From Phyto melanocephala (taxonomy: Eukaryota > Arthropoda > Insecta > Diptera > Rhinophoridae), in NCBI GenBank assembly GCA_941918925.1, contig OW799236.1:13429474-13493473 (forward strand): a DNA stretch of 64,000 nt, read 5' to 3'. Shown in pieces: positions 23,466-36,928 of the stretch. How positions within the stretch are numbered: the first letter of the stretch is position 1; each line of letters opens with the position of its first letter. The position numbers were made by a program, and so were the translations under genes. The notes under the pieces are model-generated. The model saw only the letters and a list, made by a program, of their open reading frames with translations. It did no database searches and was not told the origin of the DNA.

Positions 23466-24423
23466 GTTTGTTAAATTCGAACGCGATCTCTGATATTAAT
23501 TGATTTTTTTCTTAACCCAAGGTTGTAATCTTCAAAGTTAAAACTATTACAACTATGCTCAAGTAAATTGTCTACAACAAGGCCCATTAAACAGGCGTAT
23601 GCATATGAACAGTGAACAGCTGATTTAAATTAATTTAAACTTAAATTTGTATTAAATATTGAGCTGTTTCTAGAACTATAAAAAAATTATTTGTGAGACA
23701 GATACTGTGTCAATTCAACACTCCATTAATTTAGTGTTGAACTGAGTGATGGAGTTTAAAATGAAACGTTGAGAAGCTACTAAAAATCTTGCTTTAATAA
23801 AAACAATCTTCTAAAACAAAAGTGAAATTTGTTTGACTTTTATTCTCACTTTAAACTTATAAATGAAATCTGTGTAAAACAAATCGCTGTTAGTTTCATT
23901 AACCCCTCCAACAAAAGGTCAGTTATTTATGAATTTTTATATCAAAGACATAATAGATTGACCCATTAAAGCAATTTGTTTGTTTTTGTTTCTTTTCTTC
24001 TATGCACACAAGTGAAAATACGAGTAACTTGTATCATTTTCAAAATTTCCTAAATTCTGAGAATAATTAATGTCTTTGGCTATTGTTTATGATAAAAAAA
24101 ACCTTTTAAAAATAAATATACATGTTAATTTATTTTAATGTGTTGATAAAAGATGTTATTCTGAAATGTTTGAAAATGATAAATCTATGAATTTTAAATG
24201 ATTTTTTTTTATGAGAACAACAGCTGATAAAATAAATTATAAATTTATATCTTCATCTTTTTGAACTAATTAATTTGGTTTTTAATTGGAATATCATGAA
24301 AGTTTGAAGATGTCAAATTATCAATAAGAAATACAATATTGTATTACTCAGCTTACCATCCCTACTTCAAATTATTAAGGTAAAAAACTGTCAGTCGTTC
24401 GAAAGTAATGCAATTAACAAAAA
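23466..24423. other. intergenic, nothing supported
   Basis: No gene or repeat supported. Confidence 0.5.
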
Positions 24424-25167
24424 ACAAGTAAGAGCGCTATATTCGGCCGTGCCGAATCTTATATACACTTCACAACGTGTAGTCATGCAATAACAGTAGT
24501 TTGTGTCACCATTCATCCCATATGAAATACGTACATACATATATAAAAAATTCCCATTGTAAAATTATAAATTCACGTATGTGTGTTAAAAAAACGAAAA
24601 AAAAAATTTAAAAAAAAAATTATTATATATATAATATATATAAAACAAAAAAAAAAAAAAATAATAAAAATATAAATAATATATTAAATAAAAAATAAAA
24701 AAAAAAAATATAAAAAAAATGTTTAAAAAAATTAAAAAAAATTTTTTTTGGCTCAGCTGGGATTCGATGTCACGTTTTCTCTAACCAGTATACACGTTTG
24801 TATGTATGTATGTTGTTGTTGTAATGTTGTTTTTGTGAAAAAAATCGAGGTGGTCGTGGGTTTTTGCTCATATCTCAGTTTATGTACCGATATTTCTGAT
24901 TTTCAACACCGATCTACTCCCGAATATTTCTGATATTTTAGTACCTTACCCGGGTACCAACCTATGTCGGGGGGCTTCAAAAAGTTGATTTGTACATACA
25001 CACGGACAGACGGTCAGACGGACAGACTGACAGGGCTTAATCGACTCCCCTATTCATAAGCTTTCAGAAAATATATACTTTATGGGGTCGGAAATGAAAA
25101 TTGTAGAAATTTCACACGGAATGACAAACCTATATATACCCTTTTTCACTGTGTGAAGGGTATAAAA
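24424..25167 (+). repeat. dispersed repeat family 1 copy
   Basis: Close to the copy at 4273: the same ACAAGTAAGAGCGC start, hairpin, GGCTCAGCTGGGATTCGATG, GACAGACGG tract and GTGTGAAGGGTATAAAA end. Confidence 0.8.
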
Positions 25168-26790
25168 AACAGACGATAAAGAAATGTTTGGAGTAGTTGG
25201 ACATGTGCTTTATGAACTTATTTATAGAAAAAATTCAAGTTCTGAAAATGTTTAGTTGTGTTGTTGTTTTATTGTATTAAGTGTGCGATATCGAAATAAA
25301 ATATTAAAAAAAAACTGAAGATTAAACAGAGTTTATTGTGATTACAACTTAAACAAACATTTGCTAACTGATGTTAGACATGATCAAGCATGTACTCAGT
25401 AAGGTGGTTTGTGTTTGATATCAATTGTTTATTAATGGACACATGAACATTTCATGAGGCTGTTTATAAAGTAGTTTAGTATTAGGCTTAACAATTTTAA
25501 TATCAACAATTTTCCTATGCGACCCCATTGAATGTGTGCGTTGGTTGCAATCAACTTTTAGTAGTGTCCATATATTGCACAGACCTGAATGTTGTATCAA
25601 TGTTTTGAAAAAATTCGGGAATGAATGAACAATCACAAAAACAACACGACTGCTTCTTTTTCTCCCATATTTTTACTCAAAAAAATTATTATTTTCCAGC
25701 TGTTCGATAATTGTTTGTAATATGTATGTATGTCATTTGTAGGCATTGGAAGCAAATGCTTAAATTTTTCTTTAATAGACTATATTATATTTTTAAACTG
25801 GCTCAAGTTCATTTTTTTTCAATTTCTCATTTTTATTTAAAGAATTTGATTTTTTATTTGTGATAAAGAAATAATAATTTAAAATTGAGTTTTTATCCCG
25901 ACAGCAGCCGAGTGGAATGCAATTTCGACACCAGCTAATGTGTTTTTGAACTAAGTTGTTAATTTTAAATGACCTATTTGTCATATTTAATATTTAGCAA
26001 AAGTATAATTAAAGTAGTCTGTTTGGCGGTAAATCTTAAGCTACAATATTACACACCAGCCGCTACACACTTCGCAAACATTCGCAAAGTTCCATTGTAA
26101 ACTTAAAACAAATAAAAAATTCTTTTTATAAAAACTGCAATTTTTGTTATTTTACATCATTTGCATAAAGTTTGTTAACATTAAATTAAGAAATTTCTTT
26201 TAATTTAATTGTTAACAACCTAAAACATTTAAAAAATCAAATAAATTTCATATAAATCAATTAATTCAAAATTATTTCTTTTTTATTTTTATCTTTAACT
26301 ATACGCAACAAGTAAAAACAATAAACACTCAATTTGTTTCAAAATCATTTTAGAATCAAAAACCTTAAAATAAATTCATTAATCCCATTCATAATTTACA
26401 CATCAAAAGATGTATGTCAATAGGAGATTAGAGTCATAAATAAATTCTATATAGAGAAGTTCATTAAAAAAACTTTACAGCCATAAAGGGTCGTAAATTT
26501 AAATGTTGTCGAGGCGTGACAAATTAGAGAATCATTACATAATCACCAATAAAAAAATATAATAAAATGTTAAATCAACTAGTAACAATTCTCCATATCT
26601 GTGGACTTGTGACAAAACAACTTAAATCTAATTTTCAAACAAATATTTTACGAGATCAAGAAAAAACACAACAAATCAGAACATTTTATTTAATTTAATT
26701 CTTTTTTCTGTAATATTTTAAAATAACAAGATGCAAGTAGACTAATTCGTAGATTTGGACTTTTTACTATAACAGGTGCTAAATAAACTT
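25168..26790. other. intergenic, nothing supported
   Basis: AT-rich DNA. The 60-70 codon open frames are chance. Confidence 0.5.
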
Positions 26791-27319
26791 AAGCTGAAAG
26801 TCCACACTATGCTTTCTATGCTTTTTTGCGTCGTACGCCTCCTTTAAAAAGTTGAATCAATTTAGTTATGTGTTGTAAGTTACAGCGTAGGACGCTCTTA
26901 CGCATACAACGCATTAGGTAGGTTTACTTTCTTCTTTTTTAAGCGTCATGAGCGGCGAGCTCAACTCAATTGAGTTTAAATGCCAGAGACGACTTATTAT
27001 TATGTTTTATTTTTAATTTTATCGATAGTTATGTTTGTAGTGTGTATTTATTTTCTTATATTTTTTATAGGAAAAAATTTAAAAAATTAAAAAAATCATT
27101 TCGTAATAAAGTTTAAAATTATTGGCAAGAATTGAATGCAATTTTTTAGAAAAATTGTTCATTAACAAAAATTGCATTTTGTTTATCAATGCCAATTACA
27201 TAATGAGTGTCATCTCCCAACTTGTGTTATTTGATGCGCAAAAAACGTGGTATGTCACTTGAAAAGCAGAAAGCGTAGAATGCGCTGACGCGAGAAAACG
27301 TGGTATGGACTTACAGCTT
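26791..27319. mobile_element. TIR-bounded element, about 530 bp
   Basis: AAGCTGAAAGTCCACACTAT at the left matches the inverted right end AAGCTGTAAGTCCATACCAC at 16 of 20 bases. The interior has repeated GCGTAGGACGC-like, GCGTAGAATGCG and AAACGTGGTATG motifs. No coding region, and the target duplication is unclear. Confidence 0.5.
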
Positions 27320-29318
27320 TATATTAAGTAAAATGATGATTAGTGTATAAAAATTGTTATAAAGATTTTATTTTTCTTGTAAAGAAATTTTTAAAATTTT
27401 ACTATTTCGACTTGAGATGTTTTGTCAAAAGTCCACAGCTATATAATCATGTTATTCTCATATTGTGATCATCTCAACAATGTGTGTTTGCACATGTGTT
27501 AAATTAAGCTTTTTTCCTGGCCTGACAGATTTAATTTTTATAGGAAAAACTTCCATTAAATAAAACTGAGGCAGCAGCATTTTCCGCCATATGATCAAGT
27601 TGCGTTTTCGTATCTCTCTGTATTCAAAATAAACGTAATACGTCTTGAATCAACGGTTTAAAAATAAATTCAACACATTTTATTTATTTATTGCACAGTT
27701 CTGTGAAGTTAAATATATTATTAGATCAAGGAAATAAATTGCAACTTTATTTTATCTTCTTAGAAGCCTAAAAGTCATTATGATGACGGTTGAAACTAGT
27801 ACACCTCACTCTGCAGTTGGCACCTTGTGAAGTCTTAAAAAAGAACTAATTATTTTCCAAAATAAGCAAAGATTAGTTATAAAAAGAAATTGTATGCAAC
27901 TGTTCCCCAACTTGAGCTGGTTCTTCTTTTTTTATTATCATATCAATCTTATACAAAAGCAGCTGCTTTAAGGTCTTGATAATAAAATTAAGCAGAGTTC
28001 TCTTTAAGCAAAGGTCAACAACAATTACACACGTCCTTCATTTTGCTAGTTTGAACCGACTACTTACCTGTATAAAGTGCGATTCAGTTATGGATTCAGC
28101 ACCATATTTCAGCAGTATAGACAAAACGTTGCACTATGGGATTTCTGCTGCAAAAAAGGCATTTTTTTACTATTACTTTTAAAAAATCTAATGATGCTAT
28201 TTTATAGAAAAGAGTCTGGCAAACAAAAATCTGCATTTCTTTTAAGATATATGTATAGATATTCTTAGAAGTCATCGGTTGAAATCAGGTTAATGTTGGG
28301 AAAAGGATATATTTATATGGTAATTTTGTTATTATTCAGAGATTTATAAATCGAAGATGTTTCAAGCGGAGAAATCTGAGTGTGGATCTTATTTAAATCC
28401 GAAGTCTTGTTTTTAATTTAAAGGAAAAGCAAAAGTTATTGCGTACATAGTTTGAGAGATATGAGTGCATCAAAATTGTACTTAAAAATTCAGCATTGGC
28501 TGTTTTCGTTGGAGAAAAAGTCAGTTAGCTCGGTTAACTCCGTGTTCTCAGTATAACGAAATGAAAGGTATAAAGCTCTTCTTTCGAATTAGGTAAGGAA
28601 ATTCACCAAGGTACCCTGGGACTGGACGAATTTAAACCAAAATGAGTCGAGCTCTTTCTTGGATCAACTAGACGTGTACGGAATTTCGGCGAATTCTATA
28701 AAGAATTGCGACCTCTACATTGACGAAAAAATTTGTGGAAAAATTTGCGGTCCAGAGGAGGTACCCCTAAATCGACGGATTTTAAAAATTTTTTGAATTT
28801 TACTTGTTGTAGGATCACTCCTTCTATTTTTTGCAGTTAGATGTATGAAGAAATACCACTGTGTGTTGTTGTGCTTTGAAGGGATACTAATCATTCCTTA
28901 AATTGACTTTTAAGTCAAACATGACAATGACAGCGGCTTATATCAAATAGAATTTAATTGTTAAACATAAAAAACTTTTTTAATGTCCTTAATAATGTTC
29001 TTAACATTTATACGTACATACATACTTTAATAATTACAGATTTCTTTAATAAACTTGTATTGAAAATAATATCCAGTTCTAACAAAACCGCATGAATAAT
29101 CTGCTGTTGTTAAAAGCAATTATTACCATTCACTTTTCAACAAAAGAATTAAAACTTTTTCTTTAAACGATTTTATGCAAATATTCTTATATATTATTAA
29201 TTTGTTTTTCTTTTCATTTTTGACTGCTTGCCTATAAATCATTTCATTAAACACATTTTCGTTTCAAACTACCTCTTACAGCTTTTGTTTTAGAGCGAAA
29301 TTTCTTAAGGGGTTTAGT
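27320..29318. other. intergenic upstream of collagen-like gene 1
   Basis: No gene supported. A more mixed-composition stretch at 28360-28800 has no long frame and matches nothing that I recognise. Confidence 0.5.
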
Positions 29319-29350
29319 TATAAAAACCAATGTTTGGTGAGAGAGTCAAG
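29290..29350 (+). promoter_or_regulatory. core promoter of collagen-like gene 1
   Basis: TATAAAAA at 29319-29326. The preceding CGAAATTTCTTAAGG resembles CGAAGTTCTTGTAAG just upstream of the gene 2 TATA box. The start is expected near 29350, giving a leader of about 25 nt before ATG 29374. Confidence 0.65.
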
Positions 29351-29373
29351 CACAGTTGATTGTGAATACAACA

Positions 29374-30467
29374 ATGAAGCTACACATTGCCCTAGTGGTG
29401 TTTTGTAAGTTGAAATACAATTTTAATTAATTTTTTAAATCTAATTAAGTTATGCCGTTATTTTTTCAGGTTTGTGCCTGAATTTGGCTCAGGCTTCACA
29501 AAGCCTAATCAAGGCAGCTGGACGTTTGATAACCTATACACATCCGGCACCAACACCATCTTCCCAGTACGCAGACTATCATCATCCACCTTATCCAACA
29601 CACTGCAATTGTCCGCCTGGACCGCCAGGGCCGCCAGGTTTACCAGGACCTCCTGGTTCACCAGGACTTTCAGGACTACAAGGTGATCGTGGTGAACCAG
29701 GTCATCCAGGACCACCCGGTAGACCTGGAAAACCTGGCATTCCCGGTTTGCCTGGTGAACAAGGACAAGAAGGTCGCCGTGGACGTCCGGGGCAACCTGG
29801 TCCAATAGGGCCTCCTGGTCACTTAGTTCACGATCATGGTCATGGTCATGCGAGTGCACCTATTATTATACAACCACCTGTACCCATTTATACACCATAT
29901 AGACCAGGACATACACAAGGACATCATCACTATCATCACAATAATGGAGGAGGTGGAAATGCTCCAATTTTTGTACCATCTGCACCCGGCTATCCACTTT
30001 ATCCAGGTTATCCAGGTTATCCAGGCTATCCCGTTTACGTTCTATATCCACCATTCAATACAAGTACAAGTGAAAACTTAGCTTCAACTGAAACACCTGC
30101 TTCTGCTACTACTGATGAAACTACTACCGAAGATCCATCTGCTACTGAAATACGGGCTACCAATTACAGTAACGAGCACAATGAGCCCAAATATTTAGCT
30201 GAACCTTATAAACTTTATGATGCAGACTTGGAAAATAAGGAAAATAATAGCGGCGAAGAATCTTCGGCTGAAAATTATTGGAATGATAGAAGTCAACCTA
30301 ATAAACTCCTCAACCTTGATCACTCTGTCCGAGAAGATTCTAAAGAAAGCAATTCTAAAGCAGCACGGTTTTATATGGCAGTTCTTCCTGTCAAACGTCC
30401 GACATTTCAAAGAAATACAAACACTGCTGTAAGATCCAAAAAAAACAAGGTCCTTGTTTTGTTGTGA
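29374..30467 (+). CDS. collagen-like gene 1, secreted short-chain collagen
   Basis: Exon 1 is 29374-29404 (ten codons plus one base), the intron is 29405-29469 (GTAAGT...TTTTTTCAG), and exon 2 is 29470-30467, giving 342 residues. The signal peptide is [19 protein letters not shown], probably cut after residue 19. A linker rich in P, Y and H leads to Cys56-Asn-Cys58. Then follow 22 unbroken Gly-X-Y triplets (61-126), including GDRGEPG and GKPGIPG. Next come a HDHGHGH stretch and a QGHHHYHH run, four Tyr-Pro-Gly units ([11 protein letters not shown]), a Ser/Thr/Glu tail and a C-terminal ARFYMAV motif shared with gene 2. There is no NC1 or C1q domain. AATAAA is at 30554. Cys-x-Cys probably links the chains of the trimer; the tissue role is unknown. 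Confidence 0.87.
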
Positions 30468-30559
30468 AAATTATCAGCAGAACATGGAAAAGCTTTTCTT
30501 AAGGAAAAATTTTATAATTTTAATGCATAAAATCTATGCATTGTTTTAATTAAAATAAA

Positions 30560-30789
30560 TCCTAATAATCTTACAAAGTCATGTGTTTTTTTTGTGATGA
30601 AATTAGATCTAAAAAGCTGAATCCTCCTTCTATGGAACTGCAGGGTGAAAAGAAATCTTATATTCGGACACAAAGAGTTATTAAAGTGTATGCACGGCTA
30701 GACTTTATACAAATTCTTGTTCCGAATAAGTAGAAACACATAAATGAAACTTGATCTATTTATATCTAAATTCACTACTATTATTCATT
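30560..30789. other. intergenic after gene 1
   Basis: Nothing supported in this short stretch. Confidence 0.5.
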
Positions 30790-31225
30790 TTATACCCTTT
30801 ACCAATGATGTTTAAGGTTTTTATAGATTTGTCAATTTATTTGTAATTTTTTATTGTCCGTCTGTCCATGTGTTGGTTGAAAACAACTCTTACCAGCCCT
30901 GACATGTTGCATAAACCTGTTGTATCAATCTTTAAGAAAATATTAGAAAATAAATTGCTATTGAAATTAATTAAAAAAGATTAATTGTTGGACATGCTAA
31001 ACACAATAAATTGAAAACCGTAGTCTTAACAATGAAGAAGTGCAAGAGGCGCCTATTTTCTTTTTTCATAACCTCTCATCGATATGGATATCAAATTAAT
31101 GGAATTGACTAATAGAGTAAAAATCAAAGATGGCGTTGCAAATAATGTAGTTCTCATACCTAAGTGTATGATGGTGAAGGGTATTATCACATTCGGTACT
31201 GCTGAACATAGTTCTATTTTAGGAA
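30790..31225 (-). repeat. dispersed repeat family 1, inverted, diverged
   Basis: TATACCCTTTACC at the left, a GTCCGTCTGTCCATGTG tract, and GTGAAGGGTATTATCACATTCGGTACTGCTGAA at the right. It is the family 1 layout inverted, with its hairpin damaged. Confidence 0.55.
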
Positions 31226-31328
31226 AAAGTTGAAAAAAACGAGTATGGTTTTGCTTAAGTAAAATGTTTTTCAAAAAGCTTTCTTATTATTATTGAATTC
31301 ATCAGTTTCTTTTAGGAACGTTATTAAA

Positions 31329-31911
31329 ACAAGTAAGAGTGTTATATTCGGTCGTGCCAAATCTTATATACTCTTCAAAATTGTATCACCATTCATCTCA
31401 TTAACATGAAATACGTACAAACATATATGTTTCATTATCTTGATAACGACTTTATCCGCTTAAAATATCCCATTGTAAAAATATAAATTGAGTTTATGTA
31501 TGTATGTATTAAATAAAATAAAAAATATATTTTTTGTCTTAACTGGGATTTAAACCTACGATCATCCAGTTTGTATTGTTGTGAAAAGACGAGGTGGCCT
31601 AGGATTTTTTATTATGAATCAGTTGTTTGTAAAGCAATTTTTTTGATTTTTAATACCAATCTATTTTCAAATATTTCTGATATTTTGGTACCACACGCGG
31701 GTCTTTGACATATCTGGGGCCTCAAAAAGTTGATTTCAACATACACACGGACAGACAGACAATGCTTAATTGATTACCCTATTCATAATATAATAATAAT
31801 AATAAATTCTTTATGGGGACGAAATTGAAAATTGTAGAAAGTTTACTCGGAATGACAAACCTATATATATATATATATATATACCCTTACACTCACTGTA
31901 AAGGGTATAAC
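31329..31911 (+). repeat. dispersed repeat family 1, diverged copy with (AT)n
   Basis: Starts ACAAGTAAGAGTGTTATATT, has a degraded CGGTCGTGCC hairpin, and ends AAAGGGTATAAC. A pure AT dinucleotide run of about 20 bases lies at 31862-31882, in place of the usual CTATATATACCC. Confidence 0.7.
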
Positions 31912-32269
31912 AAAATATTGTTTTGATGTGTCCTGTAAAATGTTTAAAGGTGTATGGAATACATTTTGCTTGCCTATAATGCGGTACGAACTAAAGGTTT
32001 CATTTCCAGCCAATGAGTTAAAAGTACTTAACTACGATGCAATGATATTTTAACACAGCGATATATTAGAGACAACCACTGGCCTACCAACAAGGATTTC
32101 AATCAGTGTTTAATTTAAGACCATAAGTAACGGATGGTTATACAAATGTCATAAGTCAAAAAAAATGTTAAAATTATTCCCCACAAATGTAGACCTTAAG
32201 ACAATGTCAATATTAAAGTATACACGTGCAAATGTAATATTTTAAATCCTCAAATATAAAACTGAATGT
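31912..32269. other. intergenic, nothing supported
   Basis: No gene or repeat supported. Confidence 0.5.
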
Positions 32270-32840
32270 TTGTTTGTCCTATGTGTGCTTCTAAACCACA
32301 GAACAGGTTCTGATAAAACTTTGGTTGGTCTTTTGAGGGCTGCGCGATGGTTTCTGGCCAAAAAAGTAGTCAATACCGCGCCATAAAACTTTTTCTGAAC
32401 AATCGACTTGTTTTAAACTTTACACACATATAAAGTTTAATGGTTAGAAAAGTGGGCAGTGCCACGCCTAATAAGAGGTAAATATTATTATTATCTTTTT
32501 TATTATTTAACTGATTTCGATTAAACTTTGGCCACACATCGAGGTCGCTCGCCAATAAAATGTGGAAAGTGCCACGCCTATAAAAAATAAAAATTATTTT
32601 TCAACTACTATTAAACCGGTTTTTTTAAACTACATACACAAAAAGTTCGCATGATAATACAGTTTAATGGTAAGAAAGTAGCCAGTGACATGCCGTTGAA
32701 AAAGAAATATTGAATTCCTATGAAATTTTGCACAAACATAGCAAAATGAAGGGAATTGGGAGTAAAATCTTATGTTTGGAAAAGTGGGCAGTGATACTAA
32801 CATAAATATTCTCATTTTCAACACTTCATACACAACATTT
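32270..32840. repeat. degenerate tandem repeat with GTGCCACGCC motif
   Basis: Units of roughly 100-115 bp repeat the order AGTTTAATGGT(T)AGAAAAGTGGGCAGTGCCACGCC, a run of TAAAAA/TTATT, then AACTTTACACACA. Clear starts are near 32445, 32560 and 32665. It resembles part of the 16800-16985 and 59500-60200 repeats. Confidence 0.45.
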
Positions 32841-34129
32841 TTTACCTAATCACGCAAAAACCTAGGGCCAAATTGCGACATTGGATCATGAATAAAATTT
32901 TACTTGAAGGATCGAATTTGCTGCGCTTTAGGTTTAGAGATTGCAATAAGAATTTGTAAATTTCGATCACGTTCGAATGCCGTAATTTGCCCCAGGGGCT
33001 GTATTAATGACGTTTATTACGTACCATAATTACTATTGACATTGCAAAAAAATTTTAAAACTCAGAAAAGGTGTTAACAGAACTGATCAGCTGATAGTAA
33101 ACTGTCTATCCCGATTAGCATGTGGATGCCGTTAAGGGCAATTACTAAGAAATAATGAATTAAATAAAAAATAAATTTGTTAAGGTCAACAATACGGCAC
33201 ATAATCTATAATAAAAATCGTTTATAATTAAATTACTAAAATTTAATAATTTTAATATCAAACAAAATATGAATATTTATAATTTATTAATTAAAGAAAA
33301 AATGCCAACGATTGGAAGCAGTTGTACTAGACTTAAGCTATTAATAAAAAACAAACAAAAAATTTAGTAAAACTCAACTAAATTTGTTTGACTTATAATC
33401 TGTCATTGTTCCAAATAGTTTAGAGCCTAGCGTTATGATTAATTTCGTAATAAATTGTCGGCAAATATTTTCATAATTCATTTAAAGTTACAAGAAATTT
33501 TATGCAAAATATTTTAATTTATTTTAAACTTGTTCTGTCATTATTAATTAATTAATCATTTATATTGTTTTTGAGATTAATTACAAAAAGAATTGAGGTA
33601 AAACCGATTTATGCAAATTATTATTTTTTTTAGGTTCTTATTCTGTCATTAATAGTTTATCATATTTGATATCAAAATTAGAAAATGTTTAATTTATTTA
33701 GGCTTAAGTTAATTTAAAAAAATGTGTATAAAGGAATTTAATTGAGTGTACAGCGTGTTAACTGTTTTAAAGACCCACGTGTGGGATTAATTATGAAATA
33801 TTTAAATATTCACATGAGCTTTATATGATAGCACAGAGCCAAGGGCTTAAATTTTTAATGTCACTGCCTGAAAAATTTATCTCAAGCTTATAGGCATAAA
33901 TCTGAACTTAAAAGCCCAAGAAAAGTCTAGAAGGGTCGTTCACTTCACAACCGCCAGGGCTTATAAAATCATTTGATTTATGAAGATCGTCGTTATTTAT
34001 AATAAACTTACCAATATTGTTTTCTAAAGAAAGCGCCGACCAGTAATACATCCCACTGTTTTAGTGCTTTTAAAAAAAATTTTTTTGCAGAAAATTTTCA
34101 ATGCATTGCTTTGTGTGCTTTTATACTTT
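32841..34129. other. intergenic, nothing supported
   Basis: AT-rich DNA without supported features. Confidence 0.5.
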
Positions 34130-34495
34130 ACACAAGAGGAAATCAAAGGGTTTATATGTATAAGTTTGTCATTCTGCTGTAATTTCCCATATCAATTAGG
34201 CTTTGTTCGTCTATGTGTGCGAGTGTGGAAATCATTTTTTTGATGCAGCTATATATCCCATGGACCTGATTCTAGTATTAGTTCATTACCAATGTTTTCG
34301 AAAATGTTGCTATTTAAATCCAGCACAAAGTAACAATTAAGTTTTGCTTGTCTATCTGTGCGAGTGTGGAAATCATTTTTTTGATGCTGCCATATATTTC
34401 ACAGACCTTATTCTAGTATTATTTTATTACTAATGTTTTCTTAAATTCGGCTATTTAAATCCAGCACGATAGCCCTATAACCTTCTGAGATTGTA
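34130..34495 (-). repeat. degraded family 1 fragment with 141-bp tandem duplication
   Basis: Two units (about 34205-34345 and 34346-34486) share GTCTAT-TGTGCGAGTGTGGAA, ATCATTTTTTTGATGC, and GGCTATTTAAATCCAGCAC with a period of 141 bp. The preceding TTTACACAAGAGG...TTTGTCATTC looks like the inverted family 1 end. Confidence 0.5.
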
Positions 34496-34889
34496 GCAAT
34501 TAAACTCCATTGCCTCTATTTTTTTTTTTCACAAAAATCAAAATTTAACTCTAGGATAATTTATTGCCACTTTTTTTACAATTTGTTGATATGATATGCC
34601 TTTAGGGCTATTTCTACAAGATTTCGAATAAATTGTTTACTAATCTGTGAAGTTATAGGCCAAAAAATATTTTTAAAAAGTTACTAAAATCTCAATTAAT
34701 TTTTAGAAACGCTCAAAACACCAAAAATATAAGCCGTAGCCTTAAAAACTATTGCTAAGAAAAACTGAGAATTCGGTTGGAAGATAACTGAGATATAAGC
34801 ACAAAAATACAACTAAATTTCCTTAAATTTATAAACAAAAATCGACTTATTTCAGTTACTGGCCAAAAAAGGGAAGAGAGATGTGTTTA
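34496..34889. other. intergenic, nothing supported
   Basis: No supported feature. Confidence 0.5.
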
Positions 34890-35245
34890 AAAAAAGGTGC
34901 TTGATTAGCACAATATAATATATTGTAAACAATTTTAAAATCTATGATGGCTACCAATACAAAATGGCGTAAAATCAATTAATATATGGGTCAAATCTAG
35001 TAATTAAAAATGTACCAACTTAAGCCCCCTCAATAGTGGTATCAAATGAAAGGACTTGAATAGTGGATTACAGTAAGCTATTAAAAAGGTAGAAAAGAAA
35101 AGTTAGAAAAGGTTGATGGTGCTCAGAATAAAATGGCAAATAAAAGGTTCGATATTCAAATTTCGGCTTTGCTCGCTTTAACCCCCTTAATATTAATGTC
35201 AAATAAAAGAGCTTGACTAGACGAATACAATAAATTATGAAAGAA
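34890..35245 (-). repeat. dispersed repeat family 3, inverted fragment
   Basis: Contains TAACCCCCTTAATATTAATGTCAAATAAAAGAGCTTGAC twice in diverged form, the reverse complement of the GATACCAATATTGTGGGGTTAA modules at 5935-6450. Confidence 0.45.
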
Positions 35246-36860
35246 ATAAAATTCCATAAGGAAATTATGTTTGTGATTTTAATGATTCCGATATAAACCA
35301 TTCATGGGTTGTAATATCGTTCACAATTTCGCTATGGCTTTGCATGGTGTCGTGCTTCCAAAAAAATTTTATTTTCAAAAAACCTGCCTCATAAAATGAT
35401 GTTGATTAAAACTATGACCTGGCTTATGTTCACTATGAGGCAATTTGAGAACAGCATCTTTTTCGAAAATATCTAAGAATTTTTAAGGCCCCATCATAAA
35501 AAGTCTAGCAGGTATTAGACGCGCAATCTTGGCGATCAACTTACATTAACAAATTTAGCCCTTTGGAAGTATTTCTCAATTAAAGAACTTGCCATATTTT
35601 TAAGCATTAATGACTGAATAATAAGCTACAGTCGCCGCCAAAATAACACGGCTGCCAAAAATGATCAACATTACCAACCGCTATTAAAAACCCTTTGCAC
35701 ATTGTTCGCTTCCACACTTTCAAATGTCGACAATGACAATATTCTTTGCCTATTTGGTTTTTGGTTAAATAAGAGTTGTAATGTAACTCCGGTAAGATCA
35801 ATATTTATATCGAGCATTAATGTTGTTATCATTTAAAAGTAACCAGGCCGATCCTTGCCCTGTCCCGCCGACAATTTTATATCTCTCTTGTGGTATATCG
35901 TGTTACGTCACGTAATTGTATTGTGTAACAACTTCCAAGGACTTATATCTACTAACCGAGTTCTTTTTCTCTTTTATTGTTCTGATATCTCCGACTCTCT
36001 ATATTAAGAAATTAATGCGGAACAGCAAACTAATGTGAAATAACCTGGCAAATTTACTATAATTTTACAACGCCAAGCACATTTAAATATAGATCTTTCT
36101 TAGCAGAAGTTCTGGAATGTTTGAAAACCAACGAGTCGCAATATTACGGAAATACGGCCACCAGTGCTGCAGAAAGTAATCGAAAATTTGATCTTCCGTT
36201 GAAATTTTCTCAATCCAGTCGATCATTATAAGTAAGTAATAATCAAAAAATAAAGCCAAACTTATGACTTTTGTTTCATTTTAAATTTATATGCTACTAA
36301 AGAAACATTCTTTACGAAAACATCTAATACTTTTGAGAGATACTGTACATTTGGGACTTTGAAAATAGCAGTCCTTAATAAACTCTACTTATGTTTCTGC
36401 AACTTTAATTGTGACTACTCTAGTGGTGCGAATAATTGAGTGAGTCTGCCTTCTTTTAATTTAATTCTTTTGTGTTTTCAGTTTTTGTTAACTGCTAAAT
36501 GCTTCTTGTGGTCTAGTTTACTAATCATTTTACATTCTTTTTCTTTAATGAAAAGGTTTTCACCTTGTCTAATTTTAACATAAATTTAAGCATGTAAACT
36601 TATTGCAAATTGATAAACAAAGAGATCCATCCGATTTTTAAACATATCCATTTTCATTTAAATGAAATGAAACACAATGTTTGCCATAATTTTATTGTTT
36701 CAATTCGAAATCCATTAAGCTTAAAATACGCAGAACGAATCACGGCTATAAGAAAAAAAAGTAAAATGCAAATTAAAGAAAGATTAAGTGTAAAGCTAAG
36801 ATTTGATTAAATGTTTATTTGAATTGTTTGTTATATGTTATTGTTGAAAAACGAAAACGA
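35246..36860. other. intergenic upstream of collagen-like gene 2
   Basis: No gene supported. A start-less open frame of about 66 codons ends at 36231 (ending FSQSSRSL); its composition is coding-like, but I recognise nothing and see no splice support. Confidence 0.45.
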
Positions 36861-36915
36861 AGTTCTTGTAAGTGTATAAAAACTCTGGGTTAACGAGAGA
36901 AATGTATTCAGTAGA
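36859..36915 (+). promoter_or_regulatory. core promoter of collagen-like gene 2
   Basis: TATAAAAA at 36875-36882, with the initiator-like ATTCAGTAG (TCAGT at 36908-36912) about 33 bases downstream. CGAAGTTCTTGTAAG lies directly upstream of TATA, as in gene 1. The leader is about 20 nt. Confidence 0.7.
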
Positions 36916-36928
36916 TACTTTGACAACA

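Noticed and set aside
29509..29859. Long antisense and alternate-frame open frames across the collagen regions (also at 37100, 40688, 49303, 56345, 56581 and 61553)
   Set aside because: They are by-products of the GC-rich Gly-Pro triplets and His codon runs. The plus-strand frame in each case has a signal exon, splice sites and a poly-A signal.
36019..36231. Start-less open frame of about 66 codons ending FSQSSRSL
   Set aside because: The composition looks coding, but there is no start, no convincing splice sites and no recognised relative.
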